NCBI GenBank assembly: GCA_020431405.1
Contig: JAGQIK010000373.1
Location: forward strand, 1 to 64,000
Length of the DNA: 64,000 nucleotides
Source: Myxococcales bacterium
GTDB lineage: Bacteria; Myxococcota_A; Polyangia; GCA-2747355
Reading direction: 5' to 3'
Positions 16,297-25,643 of this stretch are shown here, one piece after another. The notes beneath the pieces were generated by a model. It searched no databases and was not told the origin of the DNA. It saw only the letters and a program-made list of their open reading frames with translations. The translations under genes were made by a program, and so were the position numbers. The stretch's first letter is position 1, and the number at the start of each line of letters is the position of its first letter.

Positions 16297-19200
16297 CTAC
16301 TCGAGCGCCAGCGTGCCGAGCACAGCCACCGTGCGCGGCGGGCTCTTGGGGTCGAAGCCGAGCACGTCGCCGAGGGTCAGCAGCGCGCCGCTCTCTTCGA
16401 AGCCCGCCAGCTGCACCAGCGCCGTGACCAGATCGGCGAGCACGATCTCGCCGCTGAGTGTGACCTCGGCGCCAAACGCGCCGCCCGCCGCGAGCGGCCC
16501 CTTGATGACGAGCTTTTCGATGGTGGCGCTGGTGGCGATGGCGCCGCTGGGCGAGGGCAGCGGCAGCGTGACGCTCACCGGCGCCGACTCGAAGCTCTGC
16601 GCGTCGAGCTTGGCGATCTTCGTCACGACCACGTCGCTGTATTTGGGATCGCCGCTGCTGTGGGCGGCGAAGGCAAGCGTGCCGAGATCGGCGCCGCCAG
16701 CGCCCGCTACCCGCGCCCAGCTAAAGCGCGGGAAGAGCTGCTCGAGCACTGTCTGCGCGACCTGCGAGCTCGGCTGCGTCAGCGAAAACCCCTTGTCCTT
16801 GGAGAGCGCGCGCAGGGTGCTGCGCACGATGGCGCCGCCGACAGCGATCTTCTGGCCGCCCACCTCGAGCTCGCCTTTGACCTCGAACACGCCGGCGGCC
16901 GCGCCAGGATCGAACGTCGCGTCGCGCTCGCTGACCGGCTTGCCGCCGATGGTCACGTTGGTCTTGAGGTCGCTCGCGCTCGGCCAGCGGATCGCGGCGC
17001 TCGTCCCTGGGTCGCCAAAGGCGGGGGTGATCTCGAGCGTGTTGCTCGAGACGTTGCCGGCCAGCAGCGCGTCCACCTTGGCTTGACGGTTTCGCCAGTA
17101 ACTCAGCGCGTGGGTCTTGAAGTTGACGCGCCACGGATAGGTCGTGCCGTTGGGCTTGGCCGTCTCGGGCGTGTCGCCGCCGCCGACGACCTGCGCCAGC
17201 GGGTAGCGATAGGCGCGCTCGCGCCGGCGGATCACCACCTCGGCTTGCGCCATCGTGGCGAGCGCCTTGTCGGCGAGCGGCTTGGCTTTGGCGGCCGCCT
17301 GGGCGTCGTCGTCGCCGGCGATCTTGGCCTCGCGATAGGTCAGCACTGCGTCGTAGAGCTGCTGCGTGTGCCGCGCGCGCAGCATGTTGTTCTCCACGCC
17401 GTCGATGACCTCGGCGAGCCACGGCTTGCCTGCCTCGGGCACGTCGGGCTCGATGGCGCGCAGGCGCGCCAGCCACTTGCCGTAGGCCGCGTCCATCTTG
17501 GCCAGCCGATCGAGGTCGCCCTTGCGGAAGCTGTCGACCTCGCCCTGGCTGAAGCCGAGCACCGTGTTGAAGGCCACGCGCACCGGCTGAAACTCGAGGC
17601 CCGTGGCGGCGCCGATCTCGTCGGCGGGGTCTTCGCCCGATAGATACGCGAACAGCCCACCGGGCCGGCCGCGATAGTCTTCGAACTGCAGCAGGTACTG
17701 GCGCTGGTGAGTCACCAGCTCGTCGATGACCTTGATCGCCTCGCTGCGCGCCGCACAATCTACCGCGCCGATGCCGTCCTTGACGGTGAACGTCTCGGGC
17801 GCGCAGAGCGGGTCGAACAGCTCGCCGAGCACCTGCTCGAAGCTCACGTCGCTCTGCCAGTGCAGCATGCCCACCGCGTAGTCTTGCTGCCAGTAGCCCC
17901 ACTCGTGCCCGGAGTTGAACATGCGGTGCGCGTAGAGCGTGCCGCCGTTCTTGACGAGCAGGTCCTTGACCAGCTGGATGTCGCGCCAGCGCGTCCAGAT
18001 GTAGAGCGGCAGATAGACCGGGATGGTGTTGTCGTAGCTGAGCCACCAGGCGCCCTCGGGAAACCACTCGAGCGGGCGTCCCGCCGCCGAGGCCTTCTTC
18101 ATCAGGCACAGCTTGTGGCCGAACGTCTTCTGGTTGTAGACGTAGGCGTCGTTTTCCAGCGGGTAGAACATCACCGTGTGGACCTTGACGCCAAAGCGCG
18201 GGTCGGTGTGGAAGGCGAGGTCGTAGTAGTCGACGGTGCCCTTGCTGTTGGTGCCGGGCGGGCAGCCGAGATCGTCGAAGTTGTCGGTGGGCTGGCTGCC
18301 GCTGATGTGGTCGTTGATCATGACCTTGAGGTCGGGCCGCAGCTCGAGCGACTTGCGGCCGGCCCAGTTGATCCAGTCGACGGTCTCTTTGTCGGGCGTG
18401 ACGGTGAACTCGGTGGGCCCGAAGTGGATGCCGAAGTCGACGGCGTCGGGGGCGGCGGCGAGCTGCGCGGTGACGTAGTCCTCGATCTGCTTTTTGACGG
18501 GCACGGGGCGCGACGGATCGATGTCGGCGCTCGCGCCCTGCTGTTGGTTGTGCAGCGAGATGCCGGCCCCGCCGCGCATGCCGAGCACGCGCTGCAGCGC
18601 GCGCAGCTGCTCGACACGCTGCTGGCGTCGCTCCGCGGGCGCGATGCCGCGCCCCGCGCCGCGAAACGTCTCGCCGCGATTCTTGATGATCCAGTCGTTG
18701 ACGTTGGCCGCCTCGTCGATGGGGTGGTTGCTGTCAGAGAACGCCTCGAGCTGCTCGAGCGGGTGGGCGCCGTGGAAGGTGAAGCCGCGCTTTTCGTAGT
18801 CGGCCGAGAAGGTGATGCCGTCGGCGCCGGGGCGGATCGCGGTCGACGCTTCGGCGCGGCGCCGCAGCAGGTGCGACGGGTTGCGCGGCAGAAAATCCTC
18901 TTCGGGATGGTAGTAGCGCGCGCCGAGACGTCGCAGCACCTCGTATACGGCGTACTGCTTGCCGAGCGCCGTGCGGCCGTCGGTCCACACGATGGTGGCG
19001 CCGCCGTCGTCGTCGAGGCCGTTTTCGAAGCGGCCCACGCGCTCGGTGACGATGCGGAACGCGTCGCCCTCGAGCCCCGCCAGCGATAGCGGTGCGAGGT
19101 GGCCGCTGCTGACAGTGGCGGCTTCGAGCACCAGCACCAGACCGGCGCGGCGACGCTCGGTCAGCGCTTCGATGGCGCGCCGCGTGTCGTCGGCGACGCG

Positions 19201-19434
19201 TTCGATCTCGACGCGCTTGCCGTCAGCGAGCCGACCCAGCGCGCGCTGCGTTGGCGCCAACATGCGCTCGATAGCCGGCGTGGTCTTCGCGGCGAGCGGC
19301 GCGATCACCAGCAACGTGCCCTGTGGCCGGTCGTCGTCACTGCAGCCCAGCGCGCCCGCGCAGACGGCAAGCACGACCAACATACGAGCAAGGCTCGGCC
19401 TGGCCTTGGAAGGCAGTTGCGAGAAGCGACGCAT
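16297..19434 (-). CDS. Very large lipoprotein, possible glycoside-hydrolase-like N-terminal half
   Basis: A 1045-residue protein with a lipoprotein signal (lipobox LGC, Cys31). Residues 155-190 (ALGKQYAVYEVLRRLGARYY, then HPEEDFLP) resemble the segment preceding the barrel in DUF4838/alpha-glucuronidase-like proteins. The middle is rich in Trp/Tyr with repeated carbohydrate-enzyme-like patches (EWFPEGAWWLSYD, GHEWGYWQQDYAVG). The last 250 residues look like beta-rich repeats. The catalytic residues cannot be assigned by eye, so polysaccharide binding or cleavage is inference. The start at 19434 fits the signal peptide; 19458 is an alternative. The serine hydrolase gene begins at the next base after the stop, suggesting that both act on one surface substrate. 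Confidence 0.8.
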   Translation of the reverse strand: MRRFSQLPSKARPSLARMLVVLAVCAGALGCSDDDRPQGTLLVIAPLAAKTTPAIERMLAPTQRALGRLADGKRVEIERVADDTRRAIEALTERRRAGLVLVLEAATVSSGHLAPLSLAGLEGDAFRIVTERVGRFENGLDDDGGATIVWTDGRTALGKQYAVYEVLRRLGARYYHPEEDFLPRNPSHLLRRRAEASTAIRPGADGITFSADYEKRGFTFHGAHPLEQLEAFSDSNHPIDEAANVNDWIIKNRGETFRGAGRGIAPAERRQQRVEQLRALQRVLGMRGGAGISLHNQQQGASADIDPSRPVPVKKQIEDYVTAQLAAAPDAVDFGIHFGPTEFTVTPDKETVDWINWAGRKSLELRPDLKVMINDHISGSQPTDNFDDLGCPPGTNSKGTVDYYDLAFHTDPRFGVKVHTVMFYPLENDAYVYNQKTFGHKLCLMKKASAAGRPLEWFPEGAWWLSYDNTIPVYLPLYIWTRWRDIQLVKDLLVKNGGTLYAHRMFNSGHEWGYWQQDYAVGMLHWQSDVSFEQVLGELFDPLCAPETFTVKDGIGAVDCAARSEAIKVIDELVTHQRQYLLQFEDYRGRPGGLFAYLSGEDPADEIGAATGLEFQPVRVAFNTVLGFSQGEVDSFRKGDLDRLAKMDAAYGKWLARLRAIEPDVPEAGKPWLAEVIDGVENNMLRARHTQQLYDAVLTYREAKIAGDDDAQAAAKAKPLADKALATMAQAEVVIRRRERAYRYPLAQVVGGGDTPETAKPNGTTYPWRVNFKTHALSYWRNRQAKVDALLAGNVSSNTLEITPAFGDPGTSAAIRWPSASDLKTNVTIGGKPVSERDATFDPGAAAGVFEVKGELEVGGQKIAVGGAIVRSTLRALSKDKGFSLTQPSSQVAQTVLEQLFPRFSWARVAGAGGADLGTLAFAAHSSGDPKYSDVVVTKIAKLDAQSFESAPVSVTLPLPSPSGAIATSATIEKLVIKGPLAAGGAFGAEVTLSGEIVLADLVTALVQLAGFEESGALLTLGDVLGFDPKSPPRTVAVLGTLALE

Positions 19435-19662
19435 GAGCGCGAGCCTACCGCCATTCATCGCGGCGTGTTTCTTCCTTGTCATCGCCGGCCGGGCGGCCGG
19501 TGCAGCTGACCCGCTGGTCACGCGTCCAGCGCACAGCATAGCCACGTGTAGTTGCTCAACTTATCGTAAAGCTTCTGATCTCCACCGGGGCATTTTGACG
19601 CGTTGCGCAACGGTGCCCGGCGCGCTACCGTTATGACTCCAACGATTGATGGAGAGCGCGCG

Positions 19663-21504
19663 ATGCCAGAGACCACCTATAGCGTCGATCTGAGAGATAT
19701 CCGCTTCGTGCTCTACGAGTACCTCGGGCTCGAACGCCTGCAGGCGCTCGGCTACTCGGCGGTCGATCGCGAGGCGATCGACTTGATGCTCGAGGAGTGT
19801 TTCAAGGTTAACCGCGACCTGCTCGCGCCGCTCAACCAGGTCGGCGATCGCGTCGGTCTTCGTTTCGAAGACGGCAAGGTCATCACGCCCGAAGGCTTCA
19901 AGAAGGCCTACGACGCCTTCGTGCAGGGCGGCTGGATGCGCATCACCGAGCCCGAAGAGGCTGGCGGCATGGGCCTGCCGTACTGCATGGCGCTCGCGCC
20001 TACCGAGATGAACGTCGGCGCCAACTGCTCGCTGGCGCTCTCCATCGGCCTGACCTACGCGGCGGCGTCGACCATTCGCGCCCACGGCGCGCCGTGGATG
20101 ATCGACACCTACTGCGAGAAGATGGTCTCGGGCCAGTGGCAGGGCACGATGTGTCTCACCGAGCCTGCGGTGGGCACCGCGCTGCCCGACATGAAGACCA
20201 ACGCGCGCAAGGTCGGCGACGAGTGGTATCTGCGCGGCACCAAGATCTTCATCACCGGCGGCGAGCACGATCTCACCGAGAACCACGTGCACCTGGTGCT
20301 GTCGCGCACCGAGGGCGCGCCGGCGGGCTACAAGGGGCTGAGTCTCTTCATCGTGCCCAAGTTCCGTCCCGACAAGAGCGGCAACCCCGGCGAGCCCAAC
20401 GACGTCGTGTGCGCCGGCATCGAGCACAAGATGGGCATCAAGGCCTCGCCGACGTGCGTGATGCAATTCGGCGAGAACGATGACTGTCGCGCCTGGCTCA
20501 TCGGTGAAGAAGGCCAAGGCCTGCCGCAGATGTTCCACATGATGAACCACGCGCGCATCGGCGTGGGTATGCAGGGGCTCGCCATCGCCTCGCAGGCCTA
20601 TCAGTACGCGCGCGACTATGCCCGCGAGCGCGTGCAGGGCACCGACATCGAGAAGATCAAGGACAACGACGCGCCGCGCGTGACGATCAACCAGCACCCC
20701 GACGTGCGCCGCATGCTGCTTTCGAGCAAGGCGATCGTCGAGGGCTCGCGCGCGCTGCTCTACAAGACGGCCAACTTCCTCGATCTCGCCGCCGGTGGCG
20801 ACGACAACGCCGAGACCTATCGCGGCGTCGTCGAGCTGCTGACGCCGATCTGCAAGGCCTGGGTCTCGGATCGCGGCTTCGACGTGACGCGCGACGCAGT
20901 GCAGATCATGGGCGGCTACGGCTACGTCTCGGAGTACCCCGTCGAGCAGCACCTGCGTGACGCCAAGATCGCGTCGATCTACGAAGGCACCAACGGCGTG
21001 CAGGCGCTCGATCTGCTCGGCCGCAAGCTGCCGGCCAAGGGCGGCATGCACCTGCAGATGCTGCTCAAGCAGATCGACGACTTTCTCGGCAATCAAAAGG
21101 GTCACCCTGGCCTCGCCAAGGACATCGCCTTCTTCGCCGACGAGTTCGAGCGCTGGAAGGGTGTGACGATGAAGCTCGCCGCGCTCGGCATGGGCGGCGA
21201 CCGGCGCTACCCGGTGCTCTGCGCGACGCCCTATCTCGAGATGGCGGGCAACACGGTGGTCGGCTGGTGTCTGCTCGAGCAGGCCGTCGTCGCCTTCGAC
21301 AAGCTGCAGTCGACGTACAGCGCCCGCGGCGCAGCCGACGAAGCGGCGCGAGCGGCACTGCACGACAAGGACAGCGAGGCGGCGTACTACTTCAACAAGA
21401 TCGAGACCACGCGCTTCTTCGTCTACAACATCCTCACGCGCAATCGCGGCATCGCGGCACAGATCGAGAGCGGCGACCGCTCCGCGCTGGCCTACATGGC
21501 CTGA
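19663..21504 (+). CDS. Acyl-CoA dehydrogenase (long form)
   Basis: A 613-residue FAD-dependent acyl-CoA dehydrogenase that makes trans-2-enoyl-CoA in fatty-acid beta-oxidation. The FAD/substrate-binding segment MCLTEPAVGTALPDMKTNA and the central beta domain (WYLRGTKIFITGGEHD) are clear. The C-terminal helical domain has the motif YEGTNGVQALDLLGRK with catalytic Glu441, and GGYGYVSEYPVEQHLRD. The length (about 600) and the extra C-terminal domain fit the enlarged family with an additional C-terminal domain. The ATG at 19663 has GGAGAG 6 bases upstream; an earlier in-frame codon at 19603 is not needed. The upstream 228 bases (19435-19662) hold no gene. Confidence 0.93.
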   Translation: MPETTYSVDLRDIRFVLYEYLGLERLQALGYSAVDREAIDLMLEECFKVNRDLLAPLNQVGDRVGLRFEDGKVITPEGFKKAYDAFVQGGWMRITEPEEAGGMGLPYCMALAPTEMNVGANCSLALSIGLTYAAASTIRAHGAPWMIDTYCEKMVSGQWQGTMCLTEPAVGTALPDMKTNARKVGDEWYLRGTKIFITGGEHDLTENHVHLVLSRTEGAPAGYKGLSLFIVPKFRPDKSGNPGEPNDVVCAGIEHKMGIKASPTCVMQFGENDDCRAWLIGEEGQGLPQMFHMMNHARIGVGMQGLAIASQAYQYARDYARERVQGTDIEKIKDNDAPRVTINQHPDVRRMLLSSKAIVEGSRALLYKTANFLDLAAGGDDNAETYRGVVELLTPICKAWVSDRGFDVTRDAVQIMGGYGYVSEYPVEQHLRDAKIASIYEGTNGVQALDLLGRKLPAKGGMHLQMLLKQIDDFLGNQKGHPGLAKDIAFFADEFERWKGVTMKLAALGMGGDRRYPVLCATPYLEMAGNTVVGWCLLEQAVVAFDKLQSTYSARGAADEAARAALHDKDSEAAYYFNKIETTRFFVYNILTRNRGIAAQIESGDRSALAYMA

Positions 21505-21527
21505 GCCGCGCGCTGCACTGACCCGCG

Positions 21528-21947
21528 CTAGTCCGTCGTCTCGTCCGCCGCCGTACTGTCGGGTGCGGCGGCGGCCTTCGCCAGACCCTCCGCCACCACG
21601 CGCTCGAGCTCCTCGGCCACGCCGCGCTCCCACGGCTTGGAGAAGAACTCGTCGATCAGACCATCGTCGATCAGCTGCTGCAGATCGCTTGGCGGATAGG
21701 CGCTGAGCATCACGCGGGTGGCTTTCGGCTGCAGGGTCCGGGCGGTGAGCAGCACGTCCACGCCGCTGCGGCCCGGCATCACGCAGTCGGTGACGATCAG
21801 ATCGAGCCGTTCATCGCGTAAGATCTGCTCGGCCTGCTCGTAGTTTTCGGCCTGGAAGACGTCGTGATGGCGTAGCAGCCGAGAGAGCGCCCTCAATACA
21901 CCAGCCTCGTCGTCAACGATGAGGATCTGGAGCTTGGTGCATGACAT
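21528..21947 (-). CDS. Stand-alone response-regulator receiver protein
   Basis: A 139-residue single-domain receiver. Acidic residues D12-D13, phospho-acceptor Asp54 (LIVTDCVMPG), Ser82 (VMLSAYP) and Lys104 (FFSKPW) are all in place, so phosphorylation is expected. There is no output domain, only an Ala/Asp/Thr-rich tail. Such proteins relay phosphoryl groups or bind partner proteins. The FFSKPW ending is typical of receivers related to RpfG-type regulators. It is convergent with the acyl-CoA dehydrogenase gene (23-base gap). No kinase gene is adjacent. A sigma-70-like promoter is proposed upstream. Confidence 0.9.
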   Translation of the reverse strand: MSCTKLQILIVDDEAGVLRALSRLLRHHDVFQAENYEQAEQILRDERLDLIVTDCVMPGRSGVDVLLTARTLQPKATRVMLSAYPPSDLQQLIDDGLIDEFFSKPWERGVAEELERVVAEGLAKAAAAPDSTAADETTD

Positions 21948-21976
21948 AGGACGGAGACGGCGCCTTGATCACACGT

Positions 21977-22004
21977 TTTATTCTGCTGCCTTGTGGCAGG
22001 TCAA
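21977..22004 (-). promoter_or_regulatory. Possible sigma-70-type promoter for the receiver gene
   Basis: On the minus strand TTGACC (22004-21999) is followed after 16 bases by AATAAA (21982-21977). The spacer contains the small dyad TGCC-ACAA-GGCA. The leader to the ATG at 21947 would be about 25 bases. Confidence 0.33.
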
Positions 22005-22095
22005 GAATTCGCGGCGGCGGATTGGCTCGACGGAGAGCGAATCGAACGCCGACAATCGTGCGTGTCGAGCTGACACGGGCTAGACCTCCGATACG

Positions 22096-23670
22096 ATGAC
22101 TCTATTGCGGCTTTTACTTGTATTTGTGCTGCTGGCGCTGCCCGCCGGCGATGTCCACGCGCTGCCCTGGCCGAGCTCCAGCACGCATCGCGGTGCCATT
22201 AGGGGTGCGATCAAGGGCTTCAAAAGTTACAGCGACTGCGTCGACAAGCTCGCTCGCAGCGTTCCGGCGAGCGCGCTCTCGGTGACCCTCGACGGCAAGA
22301 CCCTGTCGCTCATCTGCCGCGCACATCAGGCCGCCGCCGAGAACAGCGAGGAGCCGTGCAAGCTGATCGGCAGCCGCGACTACCAGCTCAAGCGCGCCTG
22401 TCAGCGCTTCTACGCTATCTACAGCGGCAAGTGGCAGAAATGCCCACGTAGCGGCTATCCGTCGCACCACGAGGGATTGTGCCTGGCGCTCTCGACACGC
22501 CAGCCGGCGCTGTGCCGCGCCGCGAAGCCCAAGGAGCGCCCGCTGTGCGAAGCGCTGCTCGGCAAGGCGCAACGCTGTGACAAGCTCGACAAGTCCGACG
22601 CGGCCGCCTGCCGCGCGCAGGTTCGCGCGTGGCGCGGGCTTTACGGCCCCAAGAAGCCTGTTTTACCGGTTGCGTTCGAGCCGTCGTTCGAGGCGCGGGC
22701 GAGCGCGCGCTCGGCGGGTGTGAAGCTGCCGGCCGGCGCGGCGAGCTTCAAGGCGGCCTTCGTGCGCTACGGGCTGCTGCTCGCAGACGCCACTGGCCAG
22801 GGCGACGCGTTGGTCATCAATCGCCAGTTCGCGCCGCGCGACTACTACAGCTACCGCAACCGGCCACCGCTGCAGGTCGAGCTTTGGATCTCGCTCGCCA
22901 GCGGCAGCGGCGGCGCCGCCAGCTACACGGTGGGCAGCGGCAACGGCGGCGGCAAGATCACGTTCCGCGGCGGCAACGGGCGCTATCGCACGATGACCGC
23001 GCAGAGCGGCACCGTGAAGGTCACGCGCCTCGAGCGCAAGCTCGGCGGTCGAATCGTCGCTTCATTCAGCCTCGTCTACAGCGACGGTGTCGACAAGGTC
23101 GCGCTCGACGGACGCTTCGAGACCTTCGTACGCGAGCTGTTGCCGCTCAAAGACGTGGCGCGCTACGTGCGCTACCGCTTCATGCCACAGCCGAGCACGC
23201 GCCACCGCTCGCGCTACAGCAGCGCGCGCCTTTCACCCGACGAGGTCAAGCGCATCAGCGCGCGCATCCGCAAGGTCAAAGAGAACCGCTATTGGGTCGA
23301 TCCCAGCGTGCGCGACGAGATCGCCAAGAACACCGGCTGGATCATGTACGGCGGCTCGATCAGCAGACGCTACCAGAGCGGCGGCAGCTACAGCTGCTAT
23401 CGCATGTACACCGTCTATCGCAACAGCGTGCTGTGGCTGCTCGGCTTTCGCGACAACGACGTCGTCTGCAAGGTCAACCGCCGCAAGCTCGACACGCCCG
23501 AGGACGCCTACGCCGCCTACGGCACGCTGCGCAGGACGCGGCAGCTGTCGTTCGAGGTCGAGCGCGGCGGCAAGACGATCACGCTGCGCTACAGCATCCG
23601 GCGCGTGCGCGGCAAGCGGCGCGCCGGCGCGGCGAAGTCCCGCAAGAAGCGCTCCAAGCGCACGAAATAG
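22096..23670 (+). CDS. Exported protein with GspC/PDZ-like C-terminal domain
   Basis: A 524-residue exported protein with a signal peptide (LLRLLLVFVLLALPAGDVHA). Residues 40-180 are Cys-rich (about a dozen Cys, several paired). The middle is a beta-rich region. The last 150 residues resemble the homology region plus PDZ domain of type II secretion protein GspC: YWVDPSVRDEIAKNTGW, then LGFRDNDVVCKVNRRKLD, then QLSFEVERGGKTITL. No other secretion genes are adjacent, so this is a GspC-like domain in a different setting. It may bind an envelope partner. There is no clear Shine-Dalgarno sequence at the ATG; CCTCCGAT lies just upstream. A Lys/Arg-rich tail ends the protein. Confidence 0.72.
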   Translation: MTLLRLLLVFVLLALPAGDVHALPWPSSSTHRGAIRGAIKGFKSYSDCVDKLARSVPASALSVTLDGKTLSLICRAHQAAAENSEEPCKLIGSRDYQLKRACQRFYAIYSGKWQKCPRSGYPSHHEGLCLALSTRQPALCRAAKPKERPLCEALLGKAQRCDKLDKSDAAACRAQVRAWRGLYGPKKPVLPVAFEPSFEARASARSAGVKLPAGAASFKAAFVRYGLLLADATGQGDALVINRQFAPRDYYSYRNRPPLQVELWISLASGSGGAASYTVGSGNGGGKITFRGGNGRYRTMTAQSGTVKVTRLERKLGGRIVASFSLVYSDGVDKVALDGRFETFVRELLPLKDVARYVRYRFMPQPSTRHRSRYSSARLSPDEVKRISARIRKVKENRYWVDPSVRDEIAKNTGWIMYGGSISRRYQSGGSYSCYRMYTVYRNSVLWLLGFRDNDVVCKVNRRKLDTPEDAYAAYGTLRRTRQLSFEVERGGKTITLRYSIRRVRGKRRAGAAKSRKKRSKRTK

Positions 23671-23765
23671 CGTCGTCGTGATATTCTGACCGGGCGCCCG
23701 GCCGCGAGCGCGTGCACGCATGCGCGCCGCGTTCGTCGGCGAGATCTAGCCCGAGAAGAACCATC

Positions 23766-24407
23766 ATGATGACCTCCCTCAAGGACCAAGCCGTCGAGAG
23801 CACCGTCGACCTCAACAACCGGCGCGTGGTGCAGATCCTCGAAGCCGCCGCGAAGTGCTTCGCCAAGAAGGGCTTCAACGAGACGAGCGTCAAGGACATC
23901 GCCGCCAAGGTCGGCGTGACCAAGAGCATGGTGCACTACTACTTCGATAGTAAGGCGCACCTGCTGCACGAGGTGCTGGCCTACTACAACCAGCGGCACC
24001 TGCAGCGCGTCACCGACCAGCTCGAGGTCATCGGCGACAGCGCGCACGAGCGCTCGCGCACGGCGCTCAAGTCGCTGTGGAAGGTCATCCGCGAGGAGCG
24101 GCGCTTCTTTCGCCTCTCGCTCGAGTTCTGGGCCATCTCCGCGCACGACAACAAGCTGCGCGAGCGCCTGCGTCAGACGCACGAGAAGGCGCGCAAGCTG
24201 GTCACGGTGGGCATCGAGGACGCGCTCGGCGCCGACAAGGACAAGCTGCCGTTCTCCAACGAAGCGCTCGGCGCGTTGATCCTCGCCGTGCTCAACGGCA
24301 TGGCCGTGCAGGACTACGCCGAGCCCGACGGCGTCGACATGGACGAGACGTTTCGCGTGTTCCTCGCCTCGCTGCTCAGCGGCATGTCGCTGCTCAAGAT
24401 GGGCTAG
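23766..24407 (+). CDS. TetR-family transcriptional regulator
   Basis: A 213-residue TetR regulator. The N-terminal helix-turn-helix is unmistakable: ILEAAAKCFAKKGFNETSVK, then DIAAKVGVTKSMVHYYFDSK. The C-terminal ligand-binding domain is helical. The ligand is unknown. The family often controls fatty-acid, efflux or stress genes. There is no obvious adjacent target; the upstream gene is the GspC-like protein on the same strand, ending 95 bases before. The start is ATG 23766, with a second ATG in frame at 23769. GAGAAG lies upstream. A 12-base palindrome CCGGGCGCCCGG (23690-23701) sits between the two genes. Confidence 0.92.
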   Translation: MMTSLKDQAVESTVDLNNRRVVQILEAAAKCFAKKGFNETSVKDIAAKVGVTKSMVHYYFDSKAHLLHEVLAYYNQRHLQRVTDQLEVIGDSAHERSRTALKSLWKVIREERRFFRLSLEFWAISAHDNKLRERLRQTHEKARKLVTVGIEDALGADKDKLPFSNEALGALILAVLNGMAVQDYAEPDGVDMDETFRVFLASLLSGMSLLKMG

Positions 24408-24434
24408 TTAGCGCTTCGAGCGCCGAGCGCGAGC

Positions 24435-25451
24435 TCAGCGCTTCGAGAGCCAATCGAGCAACGCCTCGCCGCGCAGCGCCAGGCGCAACCCGGCACGCAG
24501 AAGCTGCGCCAGCTGGGCTACGCCGACGTCGCTGACAGCGCGCGCGCTGGGCGGCCGCTGCAGCATCTCGGGCAGCCGCTGGCAGATCGCCTCGAAGTAG
24601 CCCGATTGCACGCAGCCCTCGAGCGAGAAGATGTAGAGCTCGTTGGTGTAGCGGCAGGCGCGCTCGAGCTCGTCGAGCAGCGTGTCGAGGTCGAGCAGGC
24701 GATCGGCGATGCGGTCGCGCACGAACTCCACGCCGCCGCCGGTGATGCCCACCGCGATGGCGTCGGCTTCTTCGCCGAAGGCCTCGATCAAGCCGGCGCC
24801 GAGCAGCTCGGGCAGCATGCTGCGATACAGCATCAGCACCTCGCGGTCGGGCAGAAAGTCGACAAAGCCGAGGGCGCGCTGCAGCAGCGACGAGCGCGCG
24901 GCGCGTTCATCGACGATGAGCGGGATCTGGTAGCTCTCCACGACGTAGCCGCTGCGGCGGATCTCGTCGACGATCTGCGCGTAGCGCTCGACAGCGCGAT
25001 GCACGTGGCTGCGGCTGCGGCGGTTGCGCAGCAGCGTGCGCAGCGCGCGCATGCCGTGGCGCATCAGCGCGATGGCGTCGTCGCGCGGCGTCTCGACGTC
25101 GAGGCCGATGGTGCGCACGGCGAGGGTGTGGTGCTTGTTCCAGCTGTCGAAGGTGTAGAAGCGGTCGAGCGCGGCGTCGGCGTTGTCGGCGGTGAGCCAG
25201 TAGCCGAGGGCTTCGTCGAGCACCAGCCAGGCCGTCACCGCGATGCCGCGCGCGTCGAGGCGGCGCAAGAGCTCGGCGCGCTCGGGCGACATGTCGAGCA
25301 TGCACATCGAGAGGCTGGCGCCCAGCTGGGCGAGGCCGTCCTCGACGCGCGGGTCGTCAAAGAGCGCCAGCAGCTCGGGGGTCTCGAGCTCGACGAAGAA
25401 GGTCAGCTTGTTATGCACGGGCAGCATCCACTGGCGCAGACCTGATATCAT
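24435..25451 (-). CDS. Conserved-looking protein of unknown function
   Basis: A soluble protein of about 338 residues, no signal peptide. Patches such as GIAVTAWLVLDEALGYWLTA, FYTFDSWNKHHTLAVRTIGL and LYIFSLEGCVQSGYFEAI look like the strand ends of an alpha/beta barrel, but I cannot name the family. Acidic residues in LVLDEALGYW and GLDVET could be catalytic. It is convergent with the TetR gene (27 bases apart) and divergent from the L,D-transpeptidase gene across 192 bases. ATG 25451 is used; TTG 25454 and ATG 25427 are alternatives, none with a good Shine-Dalgarno sequence. Confidence 0.72.
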   Translation of the reverse strand: MISGLRQWMLPVHNKLTFFVELETPELLALFDDPRVEDGLAQLGASLSMCMLDMSPERAELLRRLDARGIAVTAWLVLDEALGYWLTADNADAALDRFYTFDSWNKHHTLAVRTIGLDVETPRDDAIALMRHGMRALRTLLRNRRSRSHVHRAVERYAQIVDEIRRSGYVVESYQIPLIVDERAARSSLLQRALGFVDFLPDREVLMLYRSMLPELLGAGLIEAFGEEADAIAVGITGGGVEFVRDRIADRLLDLDTLLDELERACRYTNELYIFSLEGCVQSGYFEAICQRLPEMLQRPPSARAVSDVGVAQLAQLLRAGLRLALRGEALLDWLSKR

Positions 25452-25471
25452 CAACTTGGCGGGGAGAACAG

Positions 25472-25495
25472 CGCCGCCAAGGCGGTGGTTTTTTT
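25472..25495 (+). terminator. Intrinsic-terminator-shaped hairpin inside a divergent intergenic region
   Basis: A 6-bp stem (CGCCGC with GCGGTG, one G-T pair, loop CAAG) is followed by GTTTTTTT, a rare T-run here. It points rightward but lies between divergent genes, so it does not follow a rightward gene. It may block antisense read-through from the TetR side, or act as an attenuator. TTGACC at 25494-25499 overlaps its T-run and could be the -35 of the downstream gene; no convincing -10 was found. Confidence 0.42.
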
Positions 25496-25643
25496 GACCT
25501 GGACCGCCCGGCCGTCCATACGCTAAGGGGCGCGACGGGTGGTTCGCGCCAGCTCTCCCCGTATGACGTAGCAGTACCCCTCGAAAAGCGGAGAGAGGAT
25601 GGCCGTGCGCCCGCGCGAAGACCTAGACGCTCGAAAGGTAGAC

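Noticed and set aside
19561-21633. A 690-codon minus-strand frame opposite the acyl-CoA dehydrogenase gene
   Set aside because: The sense frame has complete FAD and catalytic motifs, a good Shine-Dalgarno and start. The antisense translation shows none.
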